The notes beneath the pieces were generated by a model. That model had not been told where the DNA came from and did not search any database. It saw only the letters and a list, made by a program, of their open reading frames with translations. From Lachnospiraceae bacterium (GTDB taxonomy: Bacteria > Bacillota > Clostridia > Lachnospirales > Lachnospiraceae), in assembly GCA_021202075.1 (NCBI GenBank), contig JAJQDT010000116.1, positions 62,001 to 126,000 of the forward strand: a stretch of 64,000 bases of DNA, given 5' to 3'. Shown in pieces: positions 52,565-62,158 of this stretch (position 1 is the first letter of the stretch; every line of letters begins with the position of its first letter). A program made the position numbers and the translations under genes.

Positions 52565-53932
52565 TTATGGTCTTAGTTCCATCTCTACACGGATATCATT
52601 CCCTTGCACATGCACAGCTGCGTAGCTGCCGGTGATAAGCGGCATGGACGGCGGCAGATGCCCAAGATCCATATCCATGACGACCGGCACACCCTTACGC
52701 CCCGCCACGTCAAGCACCGCCTGATATTGATCCAGACCCATCACCGGCTCCAGAGCACTCAATGGCCGTCCGATCAGAAACCCTTTGACATAACGGAACC
52801 ATCCTGCGTGCTCCATCTGCCACATTGCCCGGCGGATGCCGAAGACGTTCAGATCACAGGCATCAAGAAACCAGATGACGCCGTCCTCTTTATATTTTTC
52901 CAGAAACTCATCCGTGTGATCATAGCAGGTGCCGAGCAGGTTCACCAGGCAGTCCAGGCAGCCGCCAAGCAGACGCCCTTCGAAGGCCGTTTCCGGGATT
53001 TCTTTTCCGGTCAGGATGGGATATCCAGAATTCCTCTCCTTCCTTCCGGAGCCTTCTGTACAGTTACCACCCGGCGATGCAGCTGAACAAAGCATCGCAT
53101 CGGAGCCGACAGCGCTGTATTCCCGCAAAGGCAGGTCCGATACGGCTGCCCCGGCATTGGACAAGCTCTGATCATTTACAGCAGTCCCATCATAAAGCTT
53201 TAATATCTTTCTCTCTGTCAGATTATAGGCAGCCAGAGGATTCTCCTCATCCTTTATCCCTTCGATTTCCCACTTCGGATAACCATGCACGCAAAATTTC
53301 GGAATCGGTTTCTTCGTCCTGTACGATGTCCCTGCGGCATCGCCAATCCCTTCGCCTTCCATTTTCCCCGGGGCGCAACTATTTCCGCCATCCTTCGAAT
53401 GATCTGCATAGTCCCTGGCACCACAGATGCCATCAGCATGCTCCGCCGCACCCTCTCCCGTCAGAATCGCAAACGCGTCTTTGAGAACCCTGTGCTGCGG
53501 TTTCATGCCAAACGAAGGCGCACACGGCCCGTAAATCGAAGCGGTATCGCAGATGGTCGCCAGCAGATAGGTCATGTTCGTATTGTCGGAAAATCCCATA
53601 TACCACTTCGCCGGAGCCGCCGCTATCTTTTCCCAGTCCACATAATCCAGAACCTCGCACATCAGCTCCCCGCCGCCGCAGGCAATCAGGCAGTCATTGT
53701 CCGCTTTCAGATAAAACTCCGTCAGCTCCTGTCCGCACAACTCTGGCGTGTTGCTGATCCCCACACCGCTTCCCTCAAAGCAGTTCGGTCCCAGGTCCAA
53801 TCCGTACCCCTGTTGCTTCCAGCGCCGCAGGGCATTCTCAAACGCGCTCTTATAAGGGTCGATATTGCAACCAAACGAGGGCGCCACAAAGCCGATCATA
53901 CCTTTTTTCTGTAAAAATTTTCCATATTTCAT
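52565..53932 (-). CDS. Peptidase S66 (L,D-carboxypeptidase/MccF-like) with large insert
   Basis: A 455-residue serine peptidase of family S66, which trims murein peptides or cleaves microcin-C-like aminoacyl nucleotides. The N-terminal VAPSFGCN, the nucleophile region WYMGFSDNTNMTYL and the late GGCLDCLVNLLGTCYD and GHLPPSMPLITG segments are present. Family members are about 300-350 residues; here some 110 extra Gly/Ala/Ser-rich residues lie around positions 165-310 within and beside the linker between domains. The frame is continuous. AGGAG precedes the ATG. Neighbours are envelope genes, which favours a cell-wall role. Confidence 0.87.
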   Translation of the reverse strand: MKYGKFLQKKGMIGFVAPSFGCNIDPYKSAFENALRRWKQQGYGLDLGPNCFEGSGVGISNTPELCGQELTEFYLKADNDCLIACGGGELMCEVLDYVDWEKIAAAPAKWYMGFSDNTNMTYLLATICDTASIYGPCAPSFGMKPQHRVLKDAFAILTGEGAAEHADGICGARDYADHSKDGGNSCAPGKMEGEGIGDAAGTSYRTKKPIPKFCVHGYPKWEIEGIKDEENPLAAYNLTERKILKLYDGTAVNDQSLSNAGAAVSDLPLREYSAVGSDAMLCSAASPGGNCTEGSGRKERNSGYPILTGKEIPETAFEGRLLGGCLDCLVNLLGTCYDHTDEFLEKYKEDGVIWFLDACDLNVFGIRRAMWQMEHAGWFRYVKGFLIGRPLSALEPVMGLDQYQAVLDVAGRKGVPVVMDMDLGHLPPSMPLITGSYAAVHVQGNDIRVEMELRP

Positions 53933-53974
53933 GCTTTTATTCTCCTGCCAGTTTTTAATTTTTCCGTATTTTCT

Positions 53975-55456
53975 CTACTGAAAAACAACCGTCATATCCT
54001 CTGGGATACCATAAAATTCCTTAAAATTTTTAAGCCAGCTATCATTCACTGGTTCTGTCATGTAACGCCAAGATGGATAAGGCATTATTGGTAAAACTAC
54101 TTCTTCCGCTCCGCTTTCCACAGCCGCCTCTATCTGCTCCTGGCGATAACGATCCGTCACACCATTCGCCATATAAATTCGAATATAAACTGCTCCCAGC
54201 ACTGTTACTGCCACAGCTGCAACAAGCGCAGGATACCAGAGAGAAAGGCTCTTCTCCTGTAACAGATACTGTATCAGTTTTAACAATGCCATACACTGCA
54301 TGACATAGCAGAAATAGTAGCAGCGCGCACCGGTAGGGCTCACAGCCATGAGCGGTGCTGCTGCTGCCGCTGAGCACAGGAGCAGGATACAAATACTAAG
54401 CCTGTGGCGCGGATCTACATTTCTCCATATGCACAAAAGTACCGAGACAAAAAATGCCAGAGTCATCAGCAATTCAATCGAATCATTAACAGCCTGGTTC
54501 GAGAAAAAGACCCATTCCGGACAAACAGAATGCCAAACACTATAAAATGCATATCCGCATACAATAATAGCAATAGCTGTATCTGCAAGAGAGCGTTTCC
54601 CTCTTCGTATCAACAACCAGATGAGTGTAATAGCAAGCACACTATTCAAAAGCCAATTATTAATAAACAGGAAATCGATTACGGTTTCCCGCAGCTGTGA
54701 AACCATCACTGTCAGTGATGCAGAGATACTCTTATAACCGCTTATTTTCCCAGAATCAGCCCGGTAGGCAGTATTCGAAAACATCAAAACGGCACCCAGA
54801 ACCGTTCCCGAGAGGTAAAGCAAATGAAGAAGATATACTTTTCCGCTTTTTGCCTTTGTATATATTACCATCCAAAGAGCATAAACCACAGCAAACAACG
54901 TGACATGCTCACAGAAAAGCTGTGTGGCCACACCCAAAGGCAAAGCCAAAAGTTTCCATCTGCTCTCCCTGACCATTCCTTCGGTATAAATGCTCTCCGT
55001 CCAATTAAACCAGGCCAAAAACAAAATTGCAGGCGGCACATAATTGGCAAAGCCGGAAAACCATCCATAAGTCTGCTGAAACAGAGATTGCGGAAGCGAA
55101 GTAAGCAAAAAGATTCCAAGCAGCAGAAGGAATAAAGAATTCTTATTCTCACTGCAATTCTTCTCTGATAAGCCCCTGTCAATTTCTTTTAACAGCCAGA
55201 TCATCCAGAGTGTTGGAATAAAAACCTTCGCGGCTACACTTCTGGTCAGTAAAAGTATTGTGATATTGCCCAGATATCTCCCGTTATAGTTACGAAACCA
55301 CCGCTTCATTAATCTCAGGCGGGCCGGAAGCCCCCACTTCCAGTCATCATGGCAATAGGGCAACTGATACGCAAGATATGCCACAACCACTAAAAATGAC
55401 AGATACATCAATATCCGAATCCATCGTCTGCCGCTTGTCGAATTTATTCTGATCAT
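53975..55456 (-). CDS. Polytopic membrane protein, GT-C/DUF6056-like
   Basis: A 493-residue protein with about 11-12 hydrophobic helices. The first extracytoplasmic loop has the acidic motif YCHDDWKWG and then GRYLGNITILLL, as in DUF6056-type and other GT-C-fold membrane glycosyltransferases. The start at 55456 is chosen by GAGGCGG. It is 108 bases downstream of the LtaS-like gene on the same strand and likely co-transcribed. Probable role: transfer or modification of a lipid-linked sugar at the outer face; the family is biochemically uncharacterised. Confidence 0.75.
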   Translation of the reverse strand: MIRINSTSGRRWIRILMYLSFLVVVAYLAYQLPYCHDDWKWGLPARLRLMKRWFRNYNGRYLGNITILLLTRSVAAKVFIPTLWMIWLLKEIDRGLSEKNCSENKNSLFLLLLGIFLLTSLPQSLFQQTYGWFSGFANYVPPAILFLAWFNWTESIYTEGMVRESRWKLLALPLGVATQLFCEHVTLFAVVYALWMVIYTKAKSGKVYLLHLLYLSGTVLGAVLMFSNTAYRADSGKISGYKSISASLTVMVSQLRETVIDFLFINNWLLNSVLAITLIWLLIRRGKRSLADTAIAIIVCGYAFYSVWHSVCPEWVFFSNQAVNDSIELLMTLAFFVSVLLCIWRNVDPRHRLSICILLLCSAAAAAPLMAVSPTGARCYYFCYVMQCMALLKLIQYLLQEKSLSLWYPALVAAVAVTVLGAVYIRIYMANGVTDRYRQEQIEAAVESGAEEVVLPIMPYPSWRYMTEPVNDSWLKNFKEFYGIPEDMTVVFQ

Positions 55457-55564
55457 TTTTCCGCCTCTTAATATTCTTTGCAAAAAACGTTGCAGCACAG
55501 TGCATATGTTTCCTGGATTAGCTTTTGCTTTCAAGCTTCAGTCATGAAAGAACCCTGTATCAAA

Positions 55565-58024
55565 TCATCCGAAGAAATCTGCCAGATCAGATAAGTTTCC
55601 AAACAGGTATCCATACTGCAGGAGTTTATAGGTTTCCGCCATATTGGCTGTTTCGCCATCCAGCTCATCTATAGACCAGTAATAATTCTCATCTGCATCT
55701 ATGCAGCCATTTACGTTGATGACAGGGAGAAATTCCATAAGTTCAGACAAAAAGGATTGATATCCGTTCAGCGGAAGTCCTGCAGCATCAAGCAATAGAG
55801 CGGACAGATAATTTGCACTCAGTTTTTCAATCTCAGCTTCTTCAATATCATAATTCGCCCATATAATAAAAGAAGTAGTATATTGTGCCTGTATCTTTTC
55901 CTGGTCGCTCTTATCAGATATCTTATTCATCAGATAATTGTATGTGTTATTGCTCATAAGCGGCCAGTGATCCCCAAACATCAAGATAATTACATGCTCT
56001 TCCTGTTGTTCAAAATATTCGATTAACTCTTGAAAAGCCAGATCGGACTCCCGCAGCAAAGCCAGATATTCCGCGGTCGTCTCATCAGTATCCAGATCAG
56101 AAAGTAGTGGATTTGCTATCTCGTTGGTATATCCATAGGAGTAACCGCCATGATTTTGTATAGTCACATCGAACAAGAAGAAATATTCGCTCTCCTGTTC
56201 CTCTTTCCAGGTTTCATAACGCTCCTCAATAGTCTGATAAGTAGCACGGTCTGAAGCTCTTGTACGGATGATTTCCGCATCCTCCACATCAGACTCAGAA
56301 ATAAATTCATCAAAGCCCAAAAGGGGGTACGCTTCGTCACGATTGTAGTTAGTCGCTTTTGAAAGGTGAAGAGCCGTTGTTGAGTACCCAAGACTTTTCA
56401 GATAAGTGACGAGAGATGGCGTCTCATCGTGAATATAAATCTGAAAAGGAATGCTCCCGCTCGGGAGAAAATTCATAGTAGATCCTGTGAGAAACTCAAA
56501 TTCTGTATTGGCGGTTCCACCCGCATATACCGATACATACAAATTCCCTTTTATTGTATTCTCTTCGAGAGAGTCAATAAAAGGAGTAACCGGCTCTGTA
56601 GTCTCTATTCCACCAACGCCGTTAAAATCCGTCCATGATTCATTCATAATCGCAATAATATTCGGGTATTCTTCTTCACTAAGAGCTTCTTCCTGATTCG
56701 CTTCATCCATATCTCCTGCTTCTTCCAAAATCCCGGCCGCTGCCTCACGAACGAGGTCGTCCGAATAATTATCCGGTTTTTCGACTACCTGAAAGCACTG
56801 ATATAAGTATGTGCCGAGAAAATATCCGTTCGTTTTATAAGTACTCTTAAGATTCCAGAAAATGCCGCCATTTCTGGAGGCAGACGCTTCCGCGGTCAGT
56901 GGCATAGAACGAATAACGAAAAAGCTGCCTGCTCCAAATAAGAGCAGCCCTCCGAGAATTCCCGCATAAACACGCGGACGGTAGCGTCTGAAACAAATTT
57001 TCCCTTCCCAAAGAAACAGCACAGCCAAAATCAATACCGCGACCACCATTCGTTCGGTAATATCAAACGTGTAGGAATCCGCGACATCCGCTGCTGTACC
57101 GACACTGAGGATGTCATATAAAACAAGAGGCGTGCCTCTGAATTCCAGCACATAATATTCCGCTATACCAAGTATAGTGCATAATACAGTGCCGCCATAC
57201 AGTACCAGTCTTCCCTTCCACAAGAGCAGGACGGAAAGTGCAATAAAAATATAACTGCACAGGATAACATTCAAAAGAATCGTCTTTGCATCCAGTTCCC
57301 AGATATAATTTCCCACAATATACTCCAGGAGAAAAAAAGAGAGCAAGGCATGGAAAAGAATAAACAAAGGAAACAGACAGGTTTCTCTCTTCGGAATAAA
57401 TGGATCGAAAAACACAAAGAGCAGTGCCAGTAAAGTCAAAATCAGACAAAGCCTCCAAAATACATTCCTGGTATAAGACTCCTGAAATTTGAATGTTGTA
57501 ATAATGCTCTGTTCTTGTACCACATCATTCACATACAGAACTCCTAAAATCGGAGAAGCGGCCTCAGTACATTTTGCGGTACGGAAAACCGGGTATTCAT
57601 CTTCTACACCCTCAAAAGTAATCGTATAATAATATTCCGCTCCTGCTACAACATTTACCTGAAAATCAAATTCCTGATTCCCTTTTTCTACCAACTCGGA
57701 ACAATCTGTTGTGACAGAAGCGATTTCTTTCCCATTCTTATCATATACCGTGACAATCATACTGCCAGTCTGCCCATGCTTCACAATTCGGGTATACAGA
57801 CAAGTCAGGATATCATCCTGTGGGTAGAACACCTGTTTTAAAACAGTCTCCGCATCCAGATCTTCGAGTTTTCCTTTTTCCTCAGACGAATCATATTCAG
57901 CCGTATATTTAGTCTTTTTTCCGTAAAACCAGCTGCGGCATGAGAATGTAAAGATAATACATACCAGAAAAAGCAGAAATGCAGTAATCCGAAGGAAATT
58001 CCCGTTTCTAATAATATTCTTCAT
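55565..58024 (-). CDS. LtaS-family phosphoglycerol transferase (sulfatase fold) with extra outer domain
   Basis: An 819-residue membrane enzyme. One helix (about residues 9-27) is followed by an extracytoplasmic beta-rich domain of about 150 residues, then a block of helices and a C-terminal sulfatase-fold domain from about residue 460. The latter has IIAIMNESWTDF (metal site), the catalytic Thr motif GGTANTEFEFLTG and the late LMFGDHWP. LtaS/MdoB relatives move glycerol-phosphate from phosphatidylglycerol to teichoic acids or surface polysaccharides. It is longer than LtaS (about 650), and the extra beta domain after the first helix is unusual. AGGTGG lies before the ATG at 58024. Confidence 0.88.
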   Translation of the reverse strand: MKNIIRNGNFLRITAFLLFLVCIIFTFSCRSWFYGKKTKYTAEYDSSEEKGKLEDLDAETVLKQVFYPQDDILTCLYTRIVKHGQTGSMIVTVYDKNGKEIASVTTDCSELVEKGNQEFDFQVNVVAGAEYYYTITFEGVEDEYPVFRTAKCTEAASPILGVLYVNDVVQEQSIITTFKFQESYTRNVFWRLCLILTLLALLFVFFDPFIPKRETCLFPLFILFHALLSFFLLEYIVGNYIWELDAKTILLNVILCSYIFIALSVLLLWKGRLVLYGGTVLCTILGIAEYYVLEFRGTPLVLYDILSVGTAADVADSYTFDITERMVVAVLILAVLFLWEGKICFRRYRPRVYAGILGGLLLFGAGSFFVIRSMPLTAEASASRNGGIFWNLKSTYKTNGYFLGTYLYQCFQVVEKPDNYSDDLVREAAAGILEEAGDMDEANQEEALSEEEYPNIIAIMNESWTDFNGVGGIETTEPVTPFIDSLEENTIKGNLYVSVYAGGTANTEFEFLTGSTMNFLPSGSIPFQIYIHDETPSLVTYLKSLGYSTTALHLSKATNYNRDEAYPLLGFDEFISESDVEDAEIIRTRASDRATYQTIEERYETWKEEQESEYFFLFDVTIQNHGGYSYGYTNEIANPLLSDLDTDETTAEYLALLRESDLAFQELIEYFEQQEEHVIILMFGDHWPLMSNNTYNYLMNKISDKSDQEKIQAQYTTSFIIWANYDIEEAEIEKLSANYLSALLLDAAGLPLNGYQSFLSELMEFLPVINVNGCIDADENYYWSIDELDGETANMAETYKLLQYGYLFGNLSDLADFFG

Positions 58025-58259
58025 TGTAACCGACCACCTGTTGACTGCAAATATAAAGATTAAATCTATTGACCATACATATAAATAAATCTTGATAATC
58101 CTAGCAAACAACATATAAATTGTCAATAGCATATTTTAGTGTCAGAAAACACCCATGTTGTATTGGGAAACCAAAGTTGCTTGCAAAGGAAAAATATCCT
58201 TCTTCTAAGCTTGCTAAAACGAAAAACCCATGCTATGATGTAGCTGGAGGAAATTAATT

Positions 58260-59906
58260 ATGGTTAAATGCTTACGTACTTTCTGCAATGTACTGTTTAT
58301 CGTCTTGTTCGGATTAATTGTAATTCAATTATTTCAATATACACTCAAAACTTACCCCACAGCTGTAGTTCTCCTTTTTCTGTTTTTTATAATTACACTT
58401 GTGTTCTTTCTTCGAATTTTCCGTGGGCACTCCTTTTATCATCCTCATTCATTTTCATATCATAAAGCCTGGATCCTGATCCAGTTGCCAGGTATTGCGA
58501 TCCTTATTGCTGCCTTTTTTACAAATAGAATCGAACCTGCCTGGGACTGGGGACACACCATCAATATAGCTATCCAGTACGCGACAAGTGGAACTACTAC
58601 TCTTCCCTCCTACGTTGCTGCCTATGCAAACAATCGTCTCTGGATTACGGTACTGATTTATTTTTTCAAAATCATCCTTCGCATCTGCCCATCAGCCAGC
58701 GCAGACAATATGAAAACCCTTCTTTGGGCTCTGAGCGATTTTCTGGTCATAGCGACAGTAAATCTGATTTATCTGTCTGCACGATGCCTTTTTTCTGAGA
58801 AAAAAGCCTTCTTTACCGGCGGGCTGGCCGCTCTCTATCTGCCGATTTATCTTTACGGACAGATTTCTTACACAGATATACCCGGACTCTTTCTTTGCTC
58901 ATTCATCCTCTATCTCTATTGCAGACTGCGTCAGGCAAAAGGACGCCAAACCTATCTGTGCCTGTGCTTTTTAGGCGGCGTCGCTGCAGTAGCCTATAAA
59001 ATCAAAGTTCTGGTTTTTATTCTGGTTCTCGCGATCCTTATTGAGGAGATTCTGAGAATCCTCTCGCTTTCCCATGCCCATCCTTGCGAAGCTCGTTCAT
59101 CGGCCCCCGGAAAGCTAACGCTCCCATTCGTCTCCAGAGTTTTTGATTTACCTGTCAAATCAGGATTTATCCTGCGTTTAAAAACCAGCCTGTTCCATGC
59201 GCTGATTGCAGTATGCGCATTTGGAATTATTTTTGGTGTCTCAAATCTTCTTATCAGTAGAGCGCTTGCTATTTCAGACGAGATAGTTGAAGAATATGAG
59301 ATCCCTCTGACGCACTGGATCATGATGGGACTGGATGGAAATGGCGGATATAGCGGTGACGACTATGCCTTTACCACAAGTATATCCGGTTATCAGGCAA
59401 AAGTGAACGCAACGGTTTCAGAAATCAAAGAACGGCTCGATAATCTGGGTGTGCAGGGACTGCTGAAACATATTTTTTATAAAAAGCTTCGGCGAACCTG
59501 GTGTAAATGCATGCTGGGTGCTGATAGCTATATATCCGAAAGCACATTGAAGGAGCGCACTATGTTTCAGAAACTATTTTACAAAAAAGGCTCTCTCTCC
59601 CTCCCCGTCCATATCATAACATCCGTTTATTATTTTATACTGATGCTTGGAGTTTTTGCCTCCGGAGTTTTTTCTTTCAGCAAAAGCTCTGCCGCAAATT
59701 CAACGGAAACGCTGCGCAGCAGTCTGACCTTTATCTGTCGAACCACTTTGATTGGCTTCTTTCTTTTTGAGAGTATCTGGGAATGCAACAGCCGCTACCT
59801 GCTCTGTCTGATCCCTGTGTTTATGCTTACGGCCGGAGATGGGCTGTTGCAAATAACTGCGTTCCTGCAAAAAATACTCCATCAAAACACCGCCTCACAC
59901 AACTGA
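58260..59906 (+). CDS. GT-C-fold membrane glycosyltransferase (PMT/ArnT-like)
   Basis: A 548-residue protein with about 11-13 hydrophobic helices. The first large outer loop holds NRIEPAWDWGHT with the conserved acidic residue and AYANNRLWI; ISYTDIPGLFL marks the second conserved acidic loop. Together these match GT39-like enzymes that use a polyprenyl-phosphate sugar outside the membrane. GGAGG precedes the ATG. A Ser/Pro/Ala-rich hydrophilic insert occurs near residues 275-295. It lies between an LtaS-like enzyme and a GT2 that could make its donor. Confidence 0.78.
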   Translation: MVKCLRTFCNVLFIVLFGLIVIQLFQYTLKTYPTAVVLLFLFFIITLVFFLRIFRGHSFYHPHSFSYHKAWILIQLPGIAILIAAFFTNRIEPAWDWGHTINIAIQYATSGTTTLPSYVAAYANNRLWITVLIYFFKIILRICPSASADNMKTLLWALSDFLVIATVNLIYLSARCLFSEKKAFFTGGLAALYLPIYLYGQISYTDIPGLFLCSFILYLYCRLRQAKGRQTYLCLCFLGGVAAVAYKIKVLVFILVLAILIEEILRILSLSHAHPCEARSSAPGKLTLPFVSRVFDLPVKSGFILRLKTSLFHALIAVCAFGIIFGVSNLLISRALAISDEIVEEYEIPLTHWIMMGLDGNGGYSGDDYAFTTSISGYQAKVNATVSEIKERLDNLGVQGLLKHIFYKKLRRTWCKCMLGADSYISESTLKERTMFQKLFYKKGSLSLPVHIITSVYYFILMLGVFASGVFSFSKSSAANSTETLRSSLTFICRTTLIGFFLFESIWECNSRYLLCLIPVFMLTAGDGLLQITAFLQKILHQNTASHN

Positions 59907-59977
59907 TTGCCATTATGCTTTTATCTATCCAGCTATTTTACGGCTTGTGCGAACGGTTTTGTGCATTGCGCTCCAAA

Positions 59978-60928
59978 TTACTGAAATAATTCTGTCTCCA
60001 CAATATAACGCGGGCGCTCTTTGACTTCCATATAAATATTACCGATGTATTGCCCGATAATACCCAGCGACAGCAAAATCATACCGCCCAAAAACCAGAG
60101 CGAACAGAACAGGGATGTCCAACCGCTTACCGTATTTCCCATAAAGTGACCAATCAAAGAATAAAGAATAGCAAAAATACTCACCAGAATGCTCCCGATT
60201 CCAACAAAAGAAATGAGCATCATTGGTTTTATACTGAAAGAAGTGATTCCCCGGAGAGCAAATGCGATCATTTTGTGTAGCGGGTATTTCGACTCTCCTG
60301 CCATTCGTTTCTTTCGCGTATAGTAAACTTCGGTACTCTGAAATCCAATGGTTGTCACGATGCCACGCAAAAAAAGATTCCGCTCTTTATATTTCTCCAG
60401 TTCATCCAGAGCCCGGCGACTCATCAGGCGGAAGTCCGCATGATTTTTCACTGTTTCCGCTCCCATCCATTCCATAAAGCAATAGAAAAGCTCTGCGGAT
60501 GTTCTTTTAAACCAGGTATCCGAAGAGCGGTCATTCCGAACACCGAACACAAGCTCGTTTCCTTCATCATATTTTTCAATCATTTCGCTGATCACAGAAA
60601 TATCGTCCTGCAAATCAGCATCCATCGATATCGTCATATCCACGAGCTCTCTTACACCCATAAGCCCTGCAAGTAACGCATTCTGGTGTCCGGAATTACG
60701 GGCAAGCTTCATTCCCCAAACAGTAGTACTGCTCTTCTCGTGCTCCCTCCGAATAATCTCCCAGGTTCGGTCACTGCTGCCATCATCGACAAAAACGAGC
60801 ATACTGTCCATCGCAATCTGTTCTTTTTCTTTTAACTCTTCCAAAAGCCCTGCAAGCTGCCGAATGCTTTCAGGAAGAACTGCTTCTTCATTATAGCATG
60901 GTACTACAATCGCCAGTCTGTCTGCCAT
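59978..60928 (-). CDS. GT2 polyprenyl-phosphate glycosyltransferase (GtrB/ArnC/DPM1-like)
   Basis: A 316-residue enzyme: an N-terminal GT-A domain (VVPCYNEEAVLPE, VDDGSSDRTWE, the DxD-like TISMDADLQDD, RMAGESKYPLHKMI) and two C-terminal helices (about residues 235-260 and 270-295). This layout is that of GtrB/YfdH enzymes that load a hexose from UDP- or GDP-sugar onto undecaprenyl phosphate. The product is the donor used by GT-C enzymes such as those at 53975 and 58260. AAGGA precedes the ATG. Confidence 0.92.
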   Translation of the reverse strand: MADRLAIVVPCYNEEAVLPESIRQLAGLLEELKEKEQIAMDSMLVFVDDGSSDRTWEIIRREHEKSSTTVWGMKLARNSGHQNALLAGLMGVRELVDMTISMDADLQDDISVISEMIEKYDEGNELVFGVRNDRSSDTWFKRTSAELFYCFMEWMGAETVKNHADFRLMSRRALDELEKYKERNLFLRGIVTTIGFQSTEVYYTRKKRMAGESKYPLHKMIAFALRGITSFSIKPMMLISFVGIGSILVSIFAILYSLIGHFMGNTVSGWTSLFCSLWFLGGMILLSLGIIGQYIGNIYMEVKERPRYIVETELFQ

Positions 60929-61154
60929 GTTGCTTTTCCTTCTTTCCTTTCCTGCTAAGGTTTAAATGATGTCTGGACAGTATTTATAAAACTACAAGAC
61001 CTGACAGCACAAACGGATAATCTCACGCAAAATTCAGGTATGTTGTTCTGGCAATGTGCCAGCTTTGACATTGATTAAGTTCTCCGAGCTTCACGGAATC
61101 AAGCTTCATTTAATTATAGCCATGTCCCCCTTCTTTTTCAACCATTTTCATTAA

Positions 61155-61184
61155 TTGGACAAATTTTTGCATGAGTGTTATACT
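61155..61184 (+). promoter_or_regulatory. Sigma-A promoter for the HD-domain gene
   Basis: TTGGAC, 18-base spacer, TATACT, with the start codon 35 bases downstream of the -10 box. Confidence 0.65.
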
Positions 61185-61218
61185 AATCAACAAACCACAA
61201 AAGAAGGGATGATTTTTG

Positions 61219-61815
61219 ATGAATGAAGAGCGCATCCGCCGGCAGTTTGCCTTCTGCCTGGAAATGGATAAAGAAAAGAATATCGGTCGGCAGACATATC
61301 TGTCGGACGGTGAGAGAAAAGAAAATGACGCGGAGCACGCGTGGCACATGGCCGTGATGACGCTGGTGCTTGGCGAGTATGCCAATGAAGACATCGACCT
61401 TCTGCGGACCATCGGTATGCTTCTGATTCACGATGTCGTGGAAATCGACGCAGGGGATACCTACGCCTATGATGAGGAAGGGAAAAAGACGCAACGGCAG
61501 CGGGAGCTGGCCGCAGCGGACCGTCTCTTTTCTCTGCTCCCGCCGGATCAGGGGGCTAAGATGCGGGCTCTCTGGGATGAATTCGAAGCCTGCGAGACGC
61601 CGGAAGCGAAGTTCGCGCGCACGATGGACAATATCCAGCCCGCGATGCTGAATGCGGCGGCGGGCGGAAAAGCCTGGAGTGAGAAGGGAGTCCATTTAAA
61701 TCAGATTCTGGAGCGGAATAAAAATACCGCGCAAGGATCGGAAGCGCTCTGGGACTATTCCCTCGAAAATTTCATCGAGCCGAATGTTAAGGATGGAAAT
61801 ATTCTGAAGGATTGA
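61219..61815 (+). CDS. HD-domain phosphohydrolase (YfbR-like)
   Basis: A 198-residue HD-family metal-dependent phosphohydrolase. The ligand residues appear as AEHAWHMAVM, LLIHDVVEIDAGD and a later ARTMDNIQP. The family includes the 5-prime-deoxynucleotidase YfbR and related nucleotide hydrolases. Start 61219 (ATG) is preferred to a TTG three bases earlier; AAGGG lies upstream. Its own promoter is visible at 61155-61184. No functional link to the sulfotransferase genes is evident. Confidence 0.9.
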   Translation: MNEERIRRQFAFCLEMDKEKNIGRQTYLSDGERKENDAEHAWHMAVMTLVLGEYANEDIDLLRTIGMLLIHDVVEIDAGDTYAYDEEGKKTQRQRELAAADRLFSLLPPDQGAKMRALWDEFEACETPEAKFARTMDNIQPAMLNAAAGGKAWSEKGVHLNQILERNKNTAQGSEALWDYSLENFIEPNVKDGNILKD

Positions 61816-61969
61816 AGCAATGTATTCCATTTCTTCATGCAGTTGGATTACTGCATTCACTTCCAGTATTGACAGAGCCTGAAAGCAGATAAAGTGCGAA
61901 ATAATAACCAGAATGTTTCTTGCACAGCCCAAAGTTCCCAATCTGCTTTTCTAATCTGAAACTATTTTG

Positions 61970-62100
61970 CAATCGGATAGGGAGCCCTCTCTCCCTATCC
62001 GCCGCGCGAGCCGGGTGCGGCTTTAGCCGCAAAACTCCCTCGCCGGGTGGCATCCCACGCTTCGCATGGGATATGCCTTGCCCGGCTCTGTGTATAAAAA
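61970..62100 (+). repeat. Structured intergenic repeat, family 1, copy E (with extra hairpin)
   Basis: 5-prime hairpin CGGATAGGGAG/CTCCCTATCCG (61974-62001); linker CCGCGC; outer stem GAGCCGGG/CCCGGCTC (62008-62015 with 62081-62088); nested hairpin TGCGGC-TTTA-GCCGCA (62016-62031); AAACTCCCT; an inserted hairpin GGCATCCCA.../TGGGATATGCC (62049-62077); tail TGTGTATAAAA. A terminator follows at once. Confidence 0.85.
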
Positions 62101-62131
62101 AAGAGCGCCCCCAGCGCTTCTTTTTTATTAT
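62093..62131. terminator. Terminator between HD and sulfotransferase genes
   Basis: AAGAGCGC/GCGCTTCTTTTTT hairpin with A-run and T-run on opposite sides; bidirectional between convergent genes. Confidence 0.75.
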
Positions 62132-62158
62132 TCATCAATTTTTATCTGATATCTGATC

